A stretch of DNA of 64,000 bases from assembly GCA_023229645.1 (NCBI GenBank), contig JALNYU010000005.1, forward strand, positions 186,001-250,000, written 5' to 3'. The notes under the pieces are model-generated. The model had not been told where the DNA came from. It made no database searches and saw only the letters and a list, made by a program, of their open reading frames with translations. This document shows positions 25,057-34,483 of the stretch, one piece after another (position 1 is the first letter of the stretch; every line of letters begins with the position of its first letter). The position numbers and the translations under genes were made by a program. The stretch comes from Nevskia sp. GTDB lineage: Bacteria; Pseudomonadota; Gammaproteobacteria; Nevskiales; Nevskiaceae.

Positions 25057-26304
25057 TTATTTCAACGCCGCAGCTAGTGGCGCCAAGCTGCCGTCGTTCG
25101 GTTCTGGCTGTAAATGGAGTAAGTCCATTTCGAGGTCGTAGACGGCGACGTTGTCGAAGCTCGGCAGCTTTATGCCAGGCTTGATCGCCGGACCGTTGAC
25201 AATGAATAAGGCCTGCATCTCCGGGCTTGCCGGGTCGTAACCATGCGCGCCGCCTTTGTAGCCGATGCCGCGCGCGCGATCCGTGCCGATGACCCAGCCG
25301 ACTTCAGCGGCGCAGATGATTTCAGCAACTCTTGGGTTCTTGCCGTAGTGCAACCGTTCCGGAATGTTCGCCTTGTGCCAGCACTGCATATGCGGATGCG
25401 GTGTGATTAACGCGGCGTCAACCGCCGATTCAAAACCCGGCTTGGGGTTCACGCCGAGCACTGTGCCACTGGTGATCAGTTCGTATTGTTGGCGCGGCAA
25501 TAGTTCGTCGAGAAAGATCCCGCGGTTTTCGGCGACGGCGGCCATGCCGTGGTCGGCGACGATGATGAGATTCGTACGCGCGGCCAGCCCGCGCGCGCTC
25601 AGCCCGGCGCGCAAGCGGCCAATTGCAGTATCGACGTGCGTCGCGGCGGCGTTGACTTCGGCCGAATCCGGACCGTAGTGATGGCCAGCGGTATCCACTT
25701 CGTCGAAGTAGAGTGTAAATGCCTGCGGCCGCTCGGCGATGGGCAAATCGAGCCAGCGCAGAATTTGATCGACGCGCTGCAGGCTGGAAAGGCTTTTATC
25801 GAACGGCAGCCAGCGGCTGGGCCGCACGCCTTGGATCGCCGCTTCGGAACCCGGCCAGAACATCGTGCCGGTTTTGATGCCGGCCCGTTCGGCGCTAACC
25901 CAGAACGGAACCGCCTCATCCCACCAAAAGCGGTCGGCCACCTGCGTTGCATCGGAGAGCTTGAACACCGTGCCGGGCCGCGCCGGGTCGCGCATCGTAT
26001 TGTTGACGATGCCGTTGTCGTCCGGCCGCTTGCCAGTCACGAGCGCGTAGTGATTCGGGAACGTCAGACTCGGAAACGACGGCCGCATCGCAGCGCTGGC
26101 GCCGGTTTCGGCGAGCGTTTTCAGATTGGGGGTGATGCCGCGGTCGAGGTAATCGGCACGGAAGCCGTCGATCGAAATCAAAATCAGCGGCGGTGTTCCA
26201 GAACCGGCCGCAGGCGCTATCGCTGGCGGCGTATGCGCGCAGGCAGCGAGTAAGGCAAGGAACGAAGCGGACAACACCTGCAGCAAGCGGCGAGCAAACA
26301 TCAC
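25057..26304 (-). CDS. Lipoprotein nucleotide pyrophosphatase/phosphodiesterase (NPP family)
   Basis: 415-residue alkaline-phosphatase-superfamily enzyme. The N-terminus ends in lipobox LLAACAH (lipid on about Cys22). Metal and catalytic residues are present: LISIDGFRADYL (Asp), PSLTFPNHYALVTGKRPDDN (Thr nucleophile and Asn), DEVDTAGHHYGPDS (Asp and His), IIVADHGMA (Asp-His) and GGAHGYDP (His). Such proteins hydrolyse phosphodiester or pyrophosphate bonds in the periplasm; the substrate is unknown. Start ATG 26304. Single gene, convergent with the glycosyltransferase operon. Confidence 0.9.
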   Translation of the reverse strand: MMFARRLLQVLSASFLALLAACAHTPPAIAPAAGSGTPPLILISIDGFRADYLDRGITPNLKTLAETGASAAMRPSFPSLTFPNHYALVTGKRPDDNGIVNNTMRDPARPGTVFKLSDATQVADRFWWDEAVPFWVSAERAGIKTGTMFWPGSEAAIQGVRPSRWLPFDKSLSSLQRVDQILRWLDLPIAERPQAFTLYFDEVDTAGHHYGPDSAEVNAAATHVDTAIGRLRAGLSARGLAARTNLIIVADHGMAAVAENRGIFLDELLPRQQYELITSGTVLGVNPKPGFESAVDAALITPHPHMQCWHKANIPERLHYGKNPRVAEIICAAEVGWVIGTDRARGIGYKGGAHGYDPASPEMQALFIVNGPAIKPGIKLPSFDNVAVYDLEMDLLHLQPEPNDGSLAPLAAALK

Positions 26305-26424
26305 AGAAACTCGAAATTGCGGAGCGCCAACTATCGCAAATTTACGTCGATCTTGAATGGCGCTACGAATTGCTGAGCGCGGCAGTTCCCCGAAGTGCCA
26401 TTTTATGATGGCTAGACGGGCGTT

Positions 26425-26832
26425 TTACGGTTGACCTGCTGGGTGAGGTGCTACTCCACATGCTTTTCGCGCAAATGACCAGAACACAATCGAGGCAATC
26501 ACAGCATGGAATATGTAGGGTTTGTAATACCCAAAATCAAAGCGCTTCGCGACGAGGAAAAACCATGGCAGCAGTGCGACCAGGGCTATGTTGGCAAATG
26601 TCGCTTTTCTTAGTCGATGGAGGAGCAGGAAAGACGGAATTCCATATCCCAGCAAGATAACCGTGGCATACAGAAAAATATGAAGCGACACTGGATCTAG
26701 CATTGTGATGAAAAAGCCACTCGGCGAGGTTTGTACGCCATATCTCAAACACTGAAGCAGCCAATACATTGAGGTGCTGAAGGGTATAGACCCCAGTGTA
26801 AAGAACACCGCTATCAAGACAATTCGGGTCAT
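26425..26832 (-). CDS. Orphan four-helix membrane protein in a low-GC patch
   Basis: 135 residues with four predicted TM helices (IVLIAVFFTLGSIPFSTSMY, LHIFLYATVILLGYGIPSFL, FANIALVALLPWFFLVAK, YIFHAVIASIVFWSFAR). No family recognised. Base composition is visibly lower in G+C (near 47% in a sampled stretch) than the neighbours, and codon use differs, suggesting recent acquisition. It starts 21 bp past the purT stop on the same strand, so it may be read through from purT. Start ATG 26832. Confidence 0.65.
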   Translation of the reverse strand: MTRIVLIAVFFTLGSIPFSTSMYWLLQCLRYGVQTSPSGFFITMLDPVSLHIFLYATVILLGYGIPSFLLLHRLRKATFANIALVALLPWFFLVAKRFDFGYYKPYIFHAVIASIVFWSFARKACGVAPHPAGQP

Positions 26833-26853
26833 TTCGCGTGCCGAATGGAAAAA

Positions 26854-28035
26854 CTATGGTGCGAGCTGAACCGCCGCTGCCGCCCGCCGCGCTTTCTCTC
26901 GCGCCGCTTCCAGCGTTTCCGCGAGCGCCAAGGTCACGCCCATGCGGCGTTTGCCAGCAATGGCCGGCTTGCCGAATAGGCGCAGCTGGGTGTCGGGTTC
27001 GGCGAGTGCGGCGTTCAGCCCGGTAAATGCTGGGCCGCTGTGCTCGCCTTCGAATAGCAGCGCGCACGAGGCCGCCGGACCGCGCTGGCGGATGTTCGGC
27101 ACTGGCAGGCCGAGTATCGCCCGGGCGTGCAGCGCGAACTGCGGCAGATCTTGCGAAATCAGCGTAACCAAGCCGGTGTCGTGCGGCCGCGGCGAGACTT
27201 CGCTGAACAACACGGCATCGCCTTTGACGAACAGCTCGACGCCGTAAAGCCCGTGGCCGCCGAGTTCGGCGGTGATGGTGCTGGCGATGGTCTGTGCTTG
27301 CGCCAGCGCCGCGTCGGACATCGGGTGCGGCTGCCAAGACTCGCGGTAGTCGCCGTCGATCTGCAAATGGCCGATCGGCGCGCAAAAACTGACGCCGCCA
27401 GCGTGGCGCACGGTCAGCAAGGTGATTTCGTAATCGAACGGCACGAAGCCTTCAACGATCACCCGGCCGCCGCCAGCGCGGCCGCCGGCTTGCGAATAAT
27501 CCCAGGCGCGCTGGATATCGGCCTCGGTCTTCACCGTGCTCTGGCCTTTGCCGGACGAGGACATCAGCGGTTTAACGACGCAGGGAATGCCGACTGTGGC
27601 GACAGCGGCGGCGTAGTCGGCGTAGGTATCGGCGAAGCGGTACGGCGAGGTTGGCAAGCCCAGCGTTTCCGAAGCCAAGCGGCGGATGCCTTCGCGGTCC
27701 ATCGTCAGCCGCGCGGCGCGCGCGGTGGGGATCACGGTGTAACCTTCGGCTTCGAGTTCGAGCAGGGTTGGCGTATGAATCGCCTCGATCTCGGGCACGA
27801 TCAACTGCGGCTTTTCCAGTTCAATGATGCGCCGCAGCGCGCTGGCATCGAGCATGTTGATGACATGGCTGCGATGCGCCACTTGCATGGCCGGCGCGTT
27901 GGCGTAGCGGTCGACGGCGATCGTTTCGACGCCAAGGCGCTGCAGTTCAATAACAACTTCTTTTCCGAGCTCGCCGCTGCCGAGGAGCAGCACGCGAGTG
28001 GCCGAGGGTGACAACGGTGTACCAAGCTGTGTCAT
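26854..28035 (-). CDS. purT: Formate-dependent GAR transformylase
   Basis: 393-residue ATP-grasp enzyme converting glycinamide ribonucleotide and formate to formyl-GAR in purine synthesis. Features are VLLLGSGELGKEVVIELQRL (N-terminal domain), PEIEAIHTPTLLELE, VKPLMSSSGKGQS (ATP-grasp loop), EGFVPFDYEITLLTVRH, GVELFVKGDAVLFSEVSPRP and PHDTGLVTL. Length and start (MTQLGTPLSPSATRVLLLG) match the family. Divergent from pyk with a 30-bp gap, so promoters must overlap the two gene starts. Confidence 0.96.
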   Translation of the reverse strand: MTQLGTPLSPSATRVLLLGSGELGKEVVIELQRLGVETIAVDRYANAPAMQVAHRSHVINMLDASALRRIIELEKPQLIVPEIEAIHTPTLLELEAEGYTVIPTARAARLTMDREGIRRLASETLGLPTSPYRFADTYADYAAAVATVGIPCVVKPLMSSSGKGQSTVKTEADIQRAWDYSQAGGRAGGGRVIVEGFVPFDYEITLLTVRHAGGVSFCAPIGHLQIDGDYRESWQPHPMSDAALAQAQTIASTITAELGGHGLYGVELFVKGDAVLFSEVSPRPHDTGLVTLISQDLPQFALHARAILGLPVPNIRQRGPAASCALLFEGEHSGPAFTGLNAALAEPDTQLRLFGKPAIAGKRRMGVTLALAETLEAAREKARRAAAAVQLAP

Positions 28036-28065
28036 TGGAAGAAAAGGCGCAAGCGGAGGAGAATA

Positions 28066-29544
28066 TTGTCACAGGTGTTTGTTAGCCTTGCCATGTACCT
28101 GACCAATAACTCAAAAATGACACGTCACACGAAGATCCTCGCGACACTCGGCCCGTCCACGGACGACCCTGCGGTATTGAAACGATTACTGATCGCCGGC
28201 GTTGATGTGGTTCGTTTGAATTACTCGCACGGGAAAGCTTCCGACCACGCCAACCGCGCCGCCGCCGTGCGTGCCGCTGCCAACGAACTGGGCTTGGATA
28301 TTGGCGTGTTGGCGGACTTGCAAGGGCCGAAAATTCGCATTGAAAGCTTTGCCGCCGGCCCGGTGGAATTGATCGAAGGTGCCGCGTTTGCGCTCGATAC
28401 TGCGATGGGCGCGGACGCCGGCGATGTCACCGCGGTTGGCTGCGCGTATCCCGATTTGCCGCGCGATACCCGCGCCGGCGACATCCTGCTGCTGAACGAT
28501 GGCGCAATCACGCTGCGCGTTGAAAGCGTGCAAGGCACGCGCATCGATACCACGGTGCTGCTCGGCGGCACGCTGTCGAACCGCAAAGGCATCAATAAGC
28601 AGGGCGGTGGTCTCTCGGCCGCAGCCTTGACCGACAAAGACCGCGAGGATTTGATCCACGCGATCAGCATCAAAGCCGATTTCATCGCAATTTCATTCCC
28701 GCGTTCGGCGGCCGACATGAACGAGGCGCGCGCGCTGATGACCGCCGCGGGCGGCTCGGCGGCGTTGGTGGCGAAAATCGAGCGCGCCGAAGCGCTCGGC
28801 AATCTCGATGAAATCGTCGCCGCCAGCGATGTCGTGATGGTCGCCCGTGGCGATCTCGGCGTCGAAATCGGCGACGCCGAACTGCCGGGCTGGCAGAAGA
28901 AGATCATCGCTGCCGCGCGCGAGGCTAATCGGCTCGTGATCACGGCGACGCAAATGATGGAGTCGATGATCCTCAGCCCGATTCCAACCCGCGCCGAAGT
29001 GCTTGATGTCGCCAACGCGGTGATGGACGGAACTGATGCCGTGATGCTCTCAGCAGAAACCGCAACCGGCCGCTGGCCGGTGAAGACCATCGAAGCGATG
29101 GCGCGGGTCTGCGTCGGCGCCGAACGGGCGATGCCGCGTCGCGAGCGCTCACGGCGCACGCTGGGCCGCCATTTCGAGCGCACCGATGAAGCGGTGGCGA
29201 TGGCGACCACCTGGACCGCCAGCCACATGAACGCGAAAGCGATCATCGCGCTAACCGAATCCGGTGCGACGGCGATGATGGTCTCGCGTACCGATAGCCA
29301 GATCGCGGTTTACGCGCTAACCCGCCACGAGGGCACGCGGCGCAAGATGTCGATGTGCCGCGGCGTGTTTCCGATCGCGTTCGAACCGAGCGCGCCGGAC
29401 CCGATGACCGCTGAGCAGGAGGCGATCGACAGCCTGAAATACCGCAAAGTGATCCAAGCCGGCGACCGCGTACTGCTCACGCGTGGCGATTTTACCGGTG
29501 CGCTCGGCGGCACCAATACGATGAAAATCGTCACGGTGCGCTGA
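28066..29544 (+). CDS. pyk: Pyruvate kinase
   Basis: Glycolytic enzyme converting PEP and ADP to pyruvate and ATP. Motifs are TKILATLGPSTDDP, VVRLNYSHGK, LADLQGPKIRIE, the FIAISFPRS region, AKIERAEALGNLDEIV, MVARGDLGVEIG, ITATQMMESMI (active-site region) and VMDGTDAVMLSAETATG. The start is ambiguous: the only strong ribosome site, GGAGGAG at 28055-28061, lies four bases before TTG 28066 and further before GTG 28075, whereas most pyruvate kinases begin at the position of ATG 28117 (MTRHTKIL). The annotated start follows the ribosome site; the mature core is unaffected. Confidence 0.95.
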   Translation: MSQVFVSLAMYLTNNSKMTRHTKILATLGPSTDDPAVLKRLLIAGVDVVRLNYSHGKASDHANRAAAVRAAANELGLDIGVLADLQGPKIRIESFAAGPVELIEGAAFALDTAMGADAGDVTAVGCAYPDLPRDTRAGDILLLNDGAITLRVESVQGTRIDTTVLLGGTLSNRKGINKQGGGLSAAALTDKDREDLIHAISIKADFIAISFPRSAADMNEARALMTAAGGSAALVAKIERAEALGNLDEIVAASDVVMVARGDLGVEIGDAELPGWQKKIIAAAREANRLVITATQMMESMILSPIPTRAEVLDVANAVMDGTDAVMLSAETATGRWPVKTIEAMARVCVGAERAMPRRERSRRTLGRHFERTDEAVAMATTWTASHMNAKAIIALTESGATAMMVSRTDSQIAVYALTRHEGTRRKMSMCRGVFPIAFEPSAPDPMTAEQEAIDSLKYRKVIQAGDRVLLTRGDFTGALGGTNTMKIVTVR

Positions 29545-29615
29545 AGCCGCAACGCGGCGGCCGGTACAACGGCGTAGGCTTAATGCCCCCATTGCCGGCT
29601 TTTCGGAGAGGCGTG

Positions 29616-30314
29616 ATGTCGAATTCGTTCACCGTCATCGGCCATCGCGGCGCGCGTGGTCACGCGCCGGAAAACACTTTACTGGCGCTCGATACCGGCA
29701 TCCGGCTCGGCGCGGATTGGCTGGAATTCGATGTCCAGCTGCACGAATCTGGTGCCTTACTGCTGTTTCACGATCTGACGCTGGAGCGGACGACCAACGG
29801 CCGCGGCTTACTCGCCACCCAGCCGTTCGAAGCGCTGCGCCAGCTCGACGCCGGCCAGGGCCAGCAGATTCCAACGTTGGAAGAAGCGCTGGAACTGATC
29901 GAGCAGCGCGCTGGCGTCAACATCGAACTCAAAACCGCCGACGGCACCGCCGAAGCGGTTGCCGGCGTTGTTCGCAACTACGTCGCCGCTGGTTGGCCGG
30001 TGGAAAAGTTCCTGGTGTCGTCGTTTCATCTGCCGGAACTCTGGGAGTTCAAGCAGCTGGCGCCAGAAATTCCGGTCGGTGCGCTGGTCGGCGGCGTGCC
30101 GCTGGACTGGGCCGCCTGTGCGATCGAGCTTGGCGCGGCGAGCTTGAATTTATCGTCCGAGTTCGTCGATCCGCGCTTGATCACCGATGCTCATGCGCAC
30201 GGCATCAAGGTATACGTTTACACCGTGAACGACCCAGCAGAAATGCGCATGCTGCAGGCGCTGGGCGTTGACGGCGTGTTTAGCGACTACCCCGAACGCG
30301 CTTTAGCGCTGTAG
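29616..30314 (+). CDS. ugpQ: Glycerophosphodiester phosphodiesterase
   Basis: 232-residue cytosolic GDPD. FTVIGHRGARGHAPENTLLAL carries the catalytic HRG and the ENT metal site; LEFDVQLHESGALLLFHD follows; NIELKT and VYTVNDPAEMRMLQALGVDG close the barrel. ATG 29616 is preceded by CGGAGAGG, a good ribosome site; the earlier in-frame ATG at 29583 is not. No signal peptide, so UgpQ-like rather than periplasmic GlpQ. Hydrolyses glycerophosphodiesters to glycerol-3-phosphate. It follows pyk by 71 bp and is convergent with the czc operon. Confidence 0.92.
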   Translation: MSNSFTVIGHRGARGHAPENTLLALDTGIRLGADWLEFDVQLHESGALLLFHDLTLERTTNGRGLLATQPFEALRQLDAGQGQQIPTLEEALELIEQRAGVNIELKTADGTAEAVAGVVRNYVAAGWPVEKFLVSSFHLPELWEFKQLAPEIPVGALVGGVPLDWAACAIELGAASLNLSSEFVDPRLITDAHAHGIKVYVYTVNDPAEMRMLQALGVDGVFSDYPERALAL

Positions 30315-30335
30315 GTACGGCGCGGCGGCTACCGA

Positions 30336-33300
30336 TTACGCGCGGCTGCGCAGCGACATCAGCCGAGCGCTGGCGCCGTGGACGATGCGATACAGCAGCG
30401 GCAGCACGAATAAAGTCAGCAGCGTCGAGCTGACAATGCCGCCGATGACGACGGTCGCCAACGGCCGCTGCACTTCGGCGCCGAGGCCGGTGTTCAGCGC
30501 CATCGGCAAGAAGCCGAGGCTGGCAACTAACGCCGTCATCAGCACCGGCCGCAGTCGCAGCGCCGCACCTTCCACCAGCGCGGTTTCCAGCGGGGTGCCA
30601 GACCGGCGTAGCGCATGGATGAACGTCAGCATCACCAAGCCGTTCAAGATTGCGACGCCGGATAGCGCGATGAAGCCAACGCCGGCTGTGACCGAAAACG
30701 GCAGCCCGCGCAGCCACAGCGCGAGCACGCCGCCGGTCAGTGCCAGCGGCACGCCGCTGAAGATCAGCAGCGCGTCGCGCACCGAGCCAAAGGCCAGCCA
30801 GAGCAGCGCGAAAATCGCGCACAACGTCAGCGGCACTAAAATCATTAACCGGGCATTGGCCGACAGCAGCAATTTGTAAGTGCCGCCGTAGTCCAGCCAG
30901 ACCCCGGCGGGCAGCCGCAGCTGCGCGGTCAGCGTGCGCTGCACATCGGCGACGAAGCCGGCCAGATCGCGCTGACTGACGTTGGCGGTGACGACGACAC
31001 GGCGCTTGCCGTTGTCGCGGCTGATCTGGTTCGGCCCTTGGCTGAGCGCCAGCGTCGCGACTTCGCTGAGTGGCACGTAACCGCCGTCCGGCAAACCAAT
31101 CGGTAGACGTTGCAGCGCGTTGAGGTCCTCGCGCTGGGTATCGGCGAGGCGGACGACGATGTCGTAGCGGCGGTCGCCTTCAAAAATCTGCCCAGCGTCT
31201 TGGCCGGCGAGCGCGGCGGCGACGGTCGCTTGGATGTCGGCCACGTTCAAGCCGTAGCGGTACAGCGCCGCGCGCCGTGGTTCGATCGTCAAAAACGGCA
31301 GGCCGTCGGTTTGTTCGAGCTTGATGTCGGCGGCGCCGCGAACGCTGCCGAGCAGCGCCACGACATCAGCACCGACGCGCTGCAATTGCGCCAGATCTTC
31401 GCCGTAGATTTTCACCGCCAGCGCCGAGCGCACGCCGGATAACAGCTCGTTGATTCGCAGCGCCACCGGCTGAGAAAATTCCGTAATGCTGCCCGGCACT
31501 TCTGCCGCCGCGGCCTGCAGCTCGCGCACCAATTGCGTTTTCAACTTGCGCGGATCGGGCCATTGCGCGCGCGGTTTGAACACGACGTGCGTTTCGCCTT
31601 CGCCGGGTGCGGTCGGGTCGATCGCGACATCGCTGGTGCCGTTGCTGGCGAACACGCGGAGCACCTCCGGCCGCGCTGCTAGCGCCCGGTCGAGCTGCTT
31701 TTCCAACGCCAGACCCTGCGTCAGGCTGGTGCCGGGGATGCGGCGAACTTCGATCAAGACATCGCCTTCGTCCAAACTCGGCACGAACTCGGCGCCGAGC
31801 TGCGTCGCCAGCGCCGCCGCGCCGAATACCAACGCCGTTGCCGGTAGCAACACCAGCACGGGCCGGCGCAGTGCCTGCCGCAGCGCCCAGGTGTAAACGC
31901 GCAGCAAGCCGGCCAGCGCGCCGTCGCCGTGCGTGGTTTTCGGCGCGCGCAACAGCACCGCCACCGCGGCCGGCACGAAGCTCAGCGAAAACACCAGCGC
32001 CGCCGCCAGCGCCAGCATCACGGTCAGCGCCATCGGTCGGAACAGCTTGGCTTCGGCACCTTGGAACGCGAAGATCGGGATATAAACCAGTGTGATCACC
32101 AACACGCCGAACAGGCTTGGCCGAATTACTTCCAGCGTTGCCTCGTAGGCCAGGCGCAGGCGTGCTTCGAGCGTGAGCAGGTCGTTGGTTTGCGCGGCGC
32201 TGAGCCGGCGCGCGCAGTTTTCGACAATGATCACGGCGCCGTCGACGATCAAGCCGAAATCGAGCGCGCCGAGCGACATCAGATTCGCACTAACGCCGAG
32301 CTGCACCATGCCGGTGATCGTCATCAGCATCGCCAAGGGAATCACCGCGGCGGTGATCAACGCCGCGCGCAGATTGCCGAGCATGACGAACAGTACGACG
32401 ATGACCAGCAGCGCGCCTTCCAGCAGGTTGTTGCGCACGGTGCGGATGGTGCGGTCGACCAAGGTGCTACGGTTATAAAGCGGCGTTACGTGCAGCCCTT
32501 TCGGCAGATTGCGTTGGATCTCGGCCAGCGCCGCCGCCGCCGCGCTGGCGACGGTTCGGCTGTTTTCGCCCAGACGCATGATCACGGTGCCGATCACCGC
32601 TTCTTCGCCATCGACCAGCGCCGCGCCGGTACGCAGCGGCCGGCCGGTGCCGACTTCAGCGACATCACCAACCCGCACCGGCACCCCGTTGCGTTGCGTG
32701 ATGACAACCCCGGCGATGTCGTCAGCATCGCGTAATTGGCCCGGCACGCGGATCAGCACCTGCTCGCCGCCGCGCTCGATATAGCCGGCACCGACATTGC
32801 CGTTGTTGCGCTCAATCGCCTCCGCCAGCGCCGCGAAACTGAGCCCGTACGCGAGCAGCTTGCCGGGCGATGGCGCGACCTGAAACTCGCGCGCGTAGCC
32901 GCCGCTGGTGTTCACTTCCGAAACCCCGGGAACCTGCAGCAGCTGCGGCCGAACTTGCCAATCTTGCACGCCCCGCAGCGCCGGCAGGTCGTACGGCGCG
33001 CCGCTGATTTGCCGGGCACCGGCGTCGGCGCTGACGGCGTAAATGAAGATCTCGCCAAGCCCGGTGGCAACCGGGCCGAGCCGTGGTTCGATGCCCGGCG
33101 GCAGCTCGCGCTTAATGCTTTGCAGCCGCTCGCTGATCAGATTGCGGGCGAAGTAAATATCGGTGCCGTCGTGAAATACCGCGGTGACTTGCGACAGCGC
33201 GTAGCGTGACTGCGAACGCGTGGAGTCGAGACCGGGCAGGCCGGCGAGCGCGGTTTCGATTGGATACGTCACACGCTGCTCGACTTCCGGTGGCGTCGCG

Positions 33301-33464
33301 CCCGGCACTGGTGTGGTGATCTGAACCTGGACGTTGGTCAGGTCTGGCACGGCGTCGATATTCAGTTGAGTGAAGTTCCAGACCCCCACCGCGGCCGCCG
33401 CCAGTACCAGCGCCAGCACCAGCCCGCGACGCTGCACTGCAAAGCGCAGCAGCGCTTCGATCAT
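30336..33464 (-). CDS. czcA: Heavy-metal efflux RND pump, CzcA family
   Basis: 1042-residue inner-membrane proton/metal antiporter with 12 TM helices and two large periplasmic loops. In TM4 the segment DFGLIVDGAVIIVEN (Asp402) matches the HME-1 pattern (DFG...DGAVxxxEN), which points to divalent Zn/Co/Cd rather than Cu/Ag. N-terminus MIEALLRFAVQRRGLVLALV is typical. Its start overlaps the adaptor gene stop by 4 bp (ATGA). Assembles with the adaptor and outer-membrane channel encoded upstream. Confidence 0.94.
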   Translation of the reverse strand: MIEALLRFAVQRRGLVLALVLAAAAVGVWNFTQLNIDAVPDLTNVQVQITTPVPGATPPEVEQRVTYPIETALAGLPGLDSTRSQSRYALSQVTAVFHDGTDIYFARNLISERLQSIKRELPPGIEPRLGPVATGLGEIFIYAVSADAGARQISGAPYDLPALRGVQDWQVRPQLLQVPGVSEVNTSGGYAREFQVAPSPGKLLAYGLSFAALAEAIERNNGNVGAGYIERGGEQVLIRVPGQLRDADDIAGVVITQRNGVPVRVGDVAEVGTGRPLRTGAALVDGEEAVIGTVIMRLGENSRTVASAAAAALAEIQRNLPKGLHVTPLYNRSTLVDRTIRTVRNNLLEGALLVIVVLFVMLGNLRAALITAAVIPLAMLMTITGMVQLGVSANLMSLGALDFGLIVDGAVIIVENCARRLSAAQTNDLLTLEARLRLAYEATLEVIRPSLFGVLVITLVYIPIFAFQGAEAKLFRPMALTVMLALAAALVFSLSFVPAAVAVLLRAPKTTHGDGALAGLLRVYTWALRQALRRPVLVLLPATALVFGAAALATQLGAEFVPSLDEGDVLIEVRRIPGTSLTQGLALEKQLDRALAARPEVLRVFASNGTSDVAIDPTAPGEGETHVVFKPRAQWPDPRKLKTQLVRELQAAAAEVPGSITEFSQPVALRINELLSGVRSALAVKIYGEDLAQLQRVGADVVALLGSVRGAADIKLEQTDGLPFLTIEPRRAALYRYGLNVADIQATVAAALAGQDAGQIFEGDRRYDIVVRLADTQREDLNALQRLPIGLPDGGYVPLSEVATLALSQGPNQISRDNGKRRVVVTANVSQRDLAGFVADVQRTLTAQLRLPAGVWLDYGGTYKLLLSANARLMILVPLTLCAIFALLWLAFGSVRDALLIFSGVPLALTGGVLALWLRGLPFSVTAGVGFIALSGVAILNGLVMLTFIHALRRSGTPLETALVEGAALRLRPVLMTALVASLGFLPMALNTGLGAEVQRPLATVVIGGIVSSTLLTLFVLPLLYRIVHGASARLMSLRSRA

Positions 33465-34483
33465 CGCTGCGGCTCCGGTGCGTCTTTCTCGTCCGGGCTT
33501 TCCGCCGCCGGCTGCGGCGCCTGATCGCTGGCTTCGTCTTCTTCGAGCAGGGATTTGCCGAGCTCGGCTTTGATGACAAAGCTATTCGCGGCAACGTAAG
33601 TTTCGCCGACGTTCAGGCCGTCCAGCACTTCGACATAGGCGCCGTCGCGGCGGCCGATTTTGATCGTGCGCGGCTGGAAGCCGCCCGCCATCGGCACGAA
33701 GACGACGGTGCGGCCATCGAGGTTTTGCAGTGCGCCGCCGACGACTGCCAGCGGCACCTCAGTTTTCGATAGCTCGACCGCGCCGTTGACGAACAAGCCC
33801 GGCGCCCAGCGGCCTTCGCTATTTGCCAACGGCAGCCGTGCGGTTAGCGCGGGCGCCGGGTCGCTATTCGGGCCGAACGCGCCGATCAAGCTGATTCGAC
33901 CGCTGCCGCGCAAACCGCCAGCAACACTTTCGATTTGCACGGTTTGGCCGACGTGTACGCGCGCGGCGTCGCTCGGGAACAGATTCAATTCGACCCAGAC
34001 CATCGACGGATCGGTGATGCTGAATAGCACATCGCTACCGGTTTGCTCGCCTGGATCGGCAGCGCGGGCGGTAATCACGCCGTTGATCGGTGCCGTTACG
34101 GCATAGGTTTGCAGGCTGTCGTTGCTTTCGACCAGGGCCAGCGTTTCGCCTTGCCGCACGCGGTCGCCAACGGCCTTGGTCACGCTGCGAATCGTGCCCG
34201 GAAAGCGGGCGATAACTTCGCGCTGATGTTCGGCGTTGGCTTTCACCACGCCATACAACGGCAGCGTTTCGTGGATCGTCGCCGGCCCAGCGCTGTTGAC
34301 GACGATGCCGGCGTCGCGCGCTGCTTTTTCCGAGATCCGCGCCATCCCAGCGCCCAGCGGTGCGGCCTCGGCATTCGGCACCGGCGCATCGACGGGTGGC
34401 GGTGCGCTGCGGTTACAGGCGGCGAGTAACAGGCACGTTGCGATGCAGACGCGGCGCAAGCGGAAGGCAACGGCTGCGGTCAT
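33461..34483 (-). CDS. czcB: RND efflux periplasmic adaptor, CzcB/CusB-like lipoprotein
   Basis: 340-residue membrane-fusion protein. Lipobox LLLAACNRS anchors it to the inner membrane (Cys23). The order is a beta-barrel strand, a lipoyl-type domain (VTKAVGDRVRQGETLALVES ... APINGVITARAADPGEQTG) and a membrane-proximal domain with FVPMAGGFQPRTIKIGRR. The acidic C-terminal tail (EEDEASDQAPQPAAESPDEK) is unusual and may be flexible. Coupled by ATGA overlaps to the genes on both sides. Confidence 0.92.
   Translation of the reverse strand: MTAAVAFRLRRVCIATCLLLAACNRSAPPPVDAPVPNAEAAPLGAGMARISEKAARDAGIVVNSAGPATIHETLPLYGVVKANAEHQREVIARFPGTIRSVTKAVGDRVRQGETLALVESNDSLQTYAVTAPINGVITARAADPGEQTGSDVLFSITDPSMVWVELNLFPSDAARVHVGQTVQIESVAGGLRGSGRISLIGAFGPNSDPAPALTARLPLANSEGRWAPGLFVNGAVELSKTEVPLAVVGGALQNLDGRTVVFVPMAGGFQPRTIKIGRRDGAYVEVLDGLNVGETYVAANSFVIKAELGKSLLEEDEASDQAPQPAAESPDEKDAPEPQR

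Noticed and set aside
28221..29246. Long antisense frames inside pyk (28221-29246), M16 peptidase (16536-17609) and fmt (5211-6068)
   Set aside because: They lie opposite well-supported genes, lack family motifs and ribosome sites, and are Ser/Arg/Ala-rich as expected of shadow frames in high-GC DNA.
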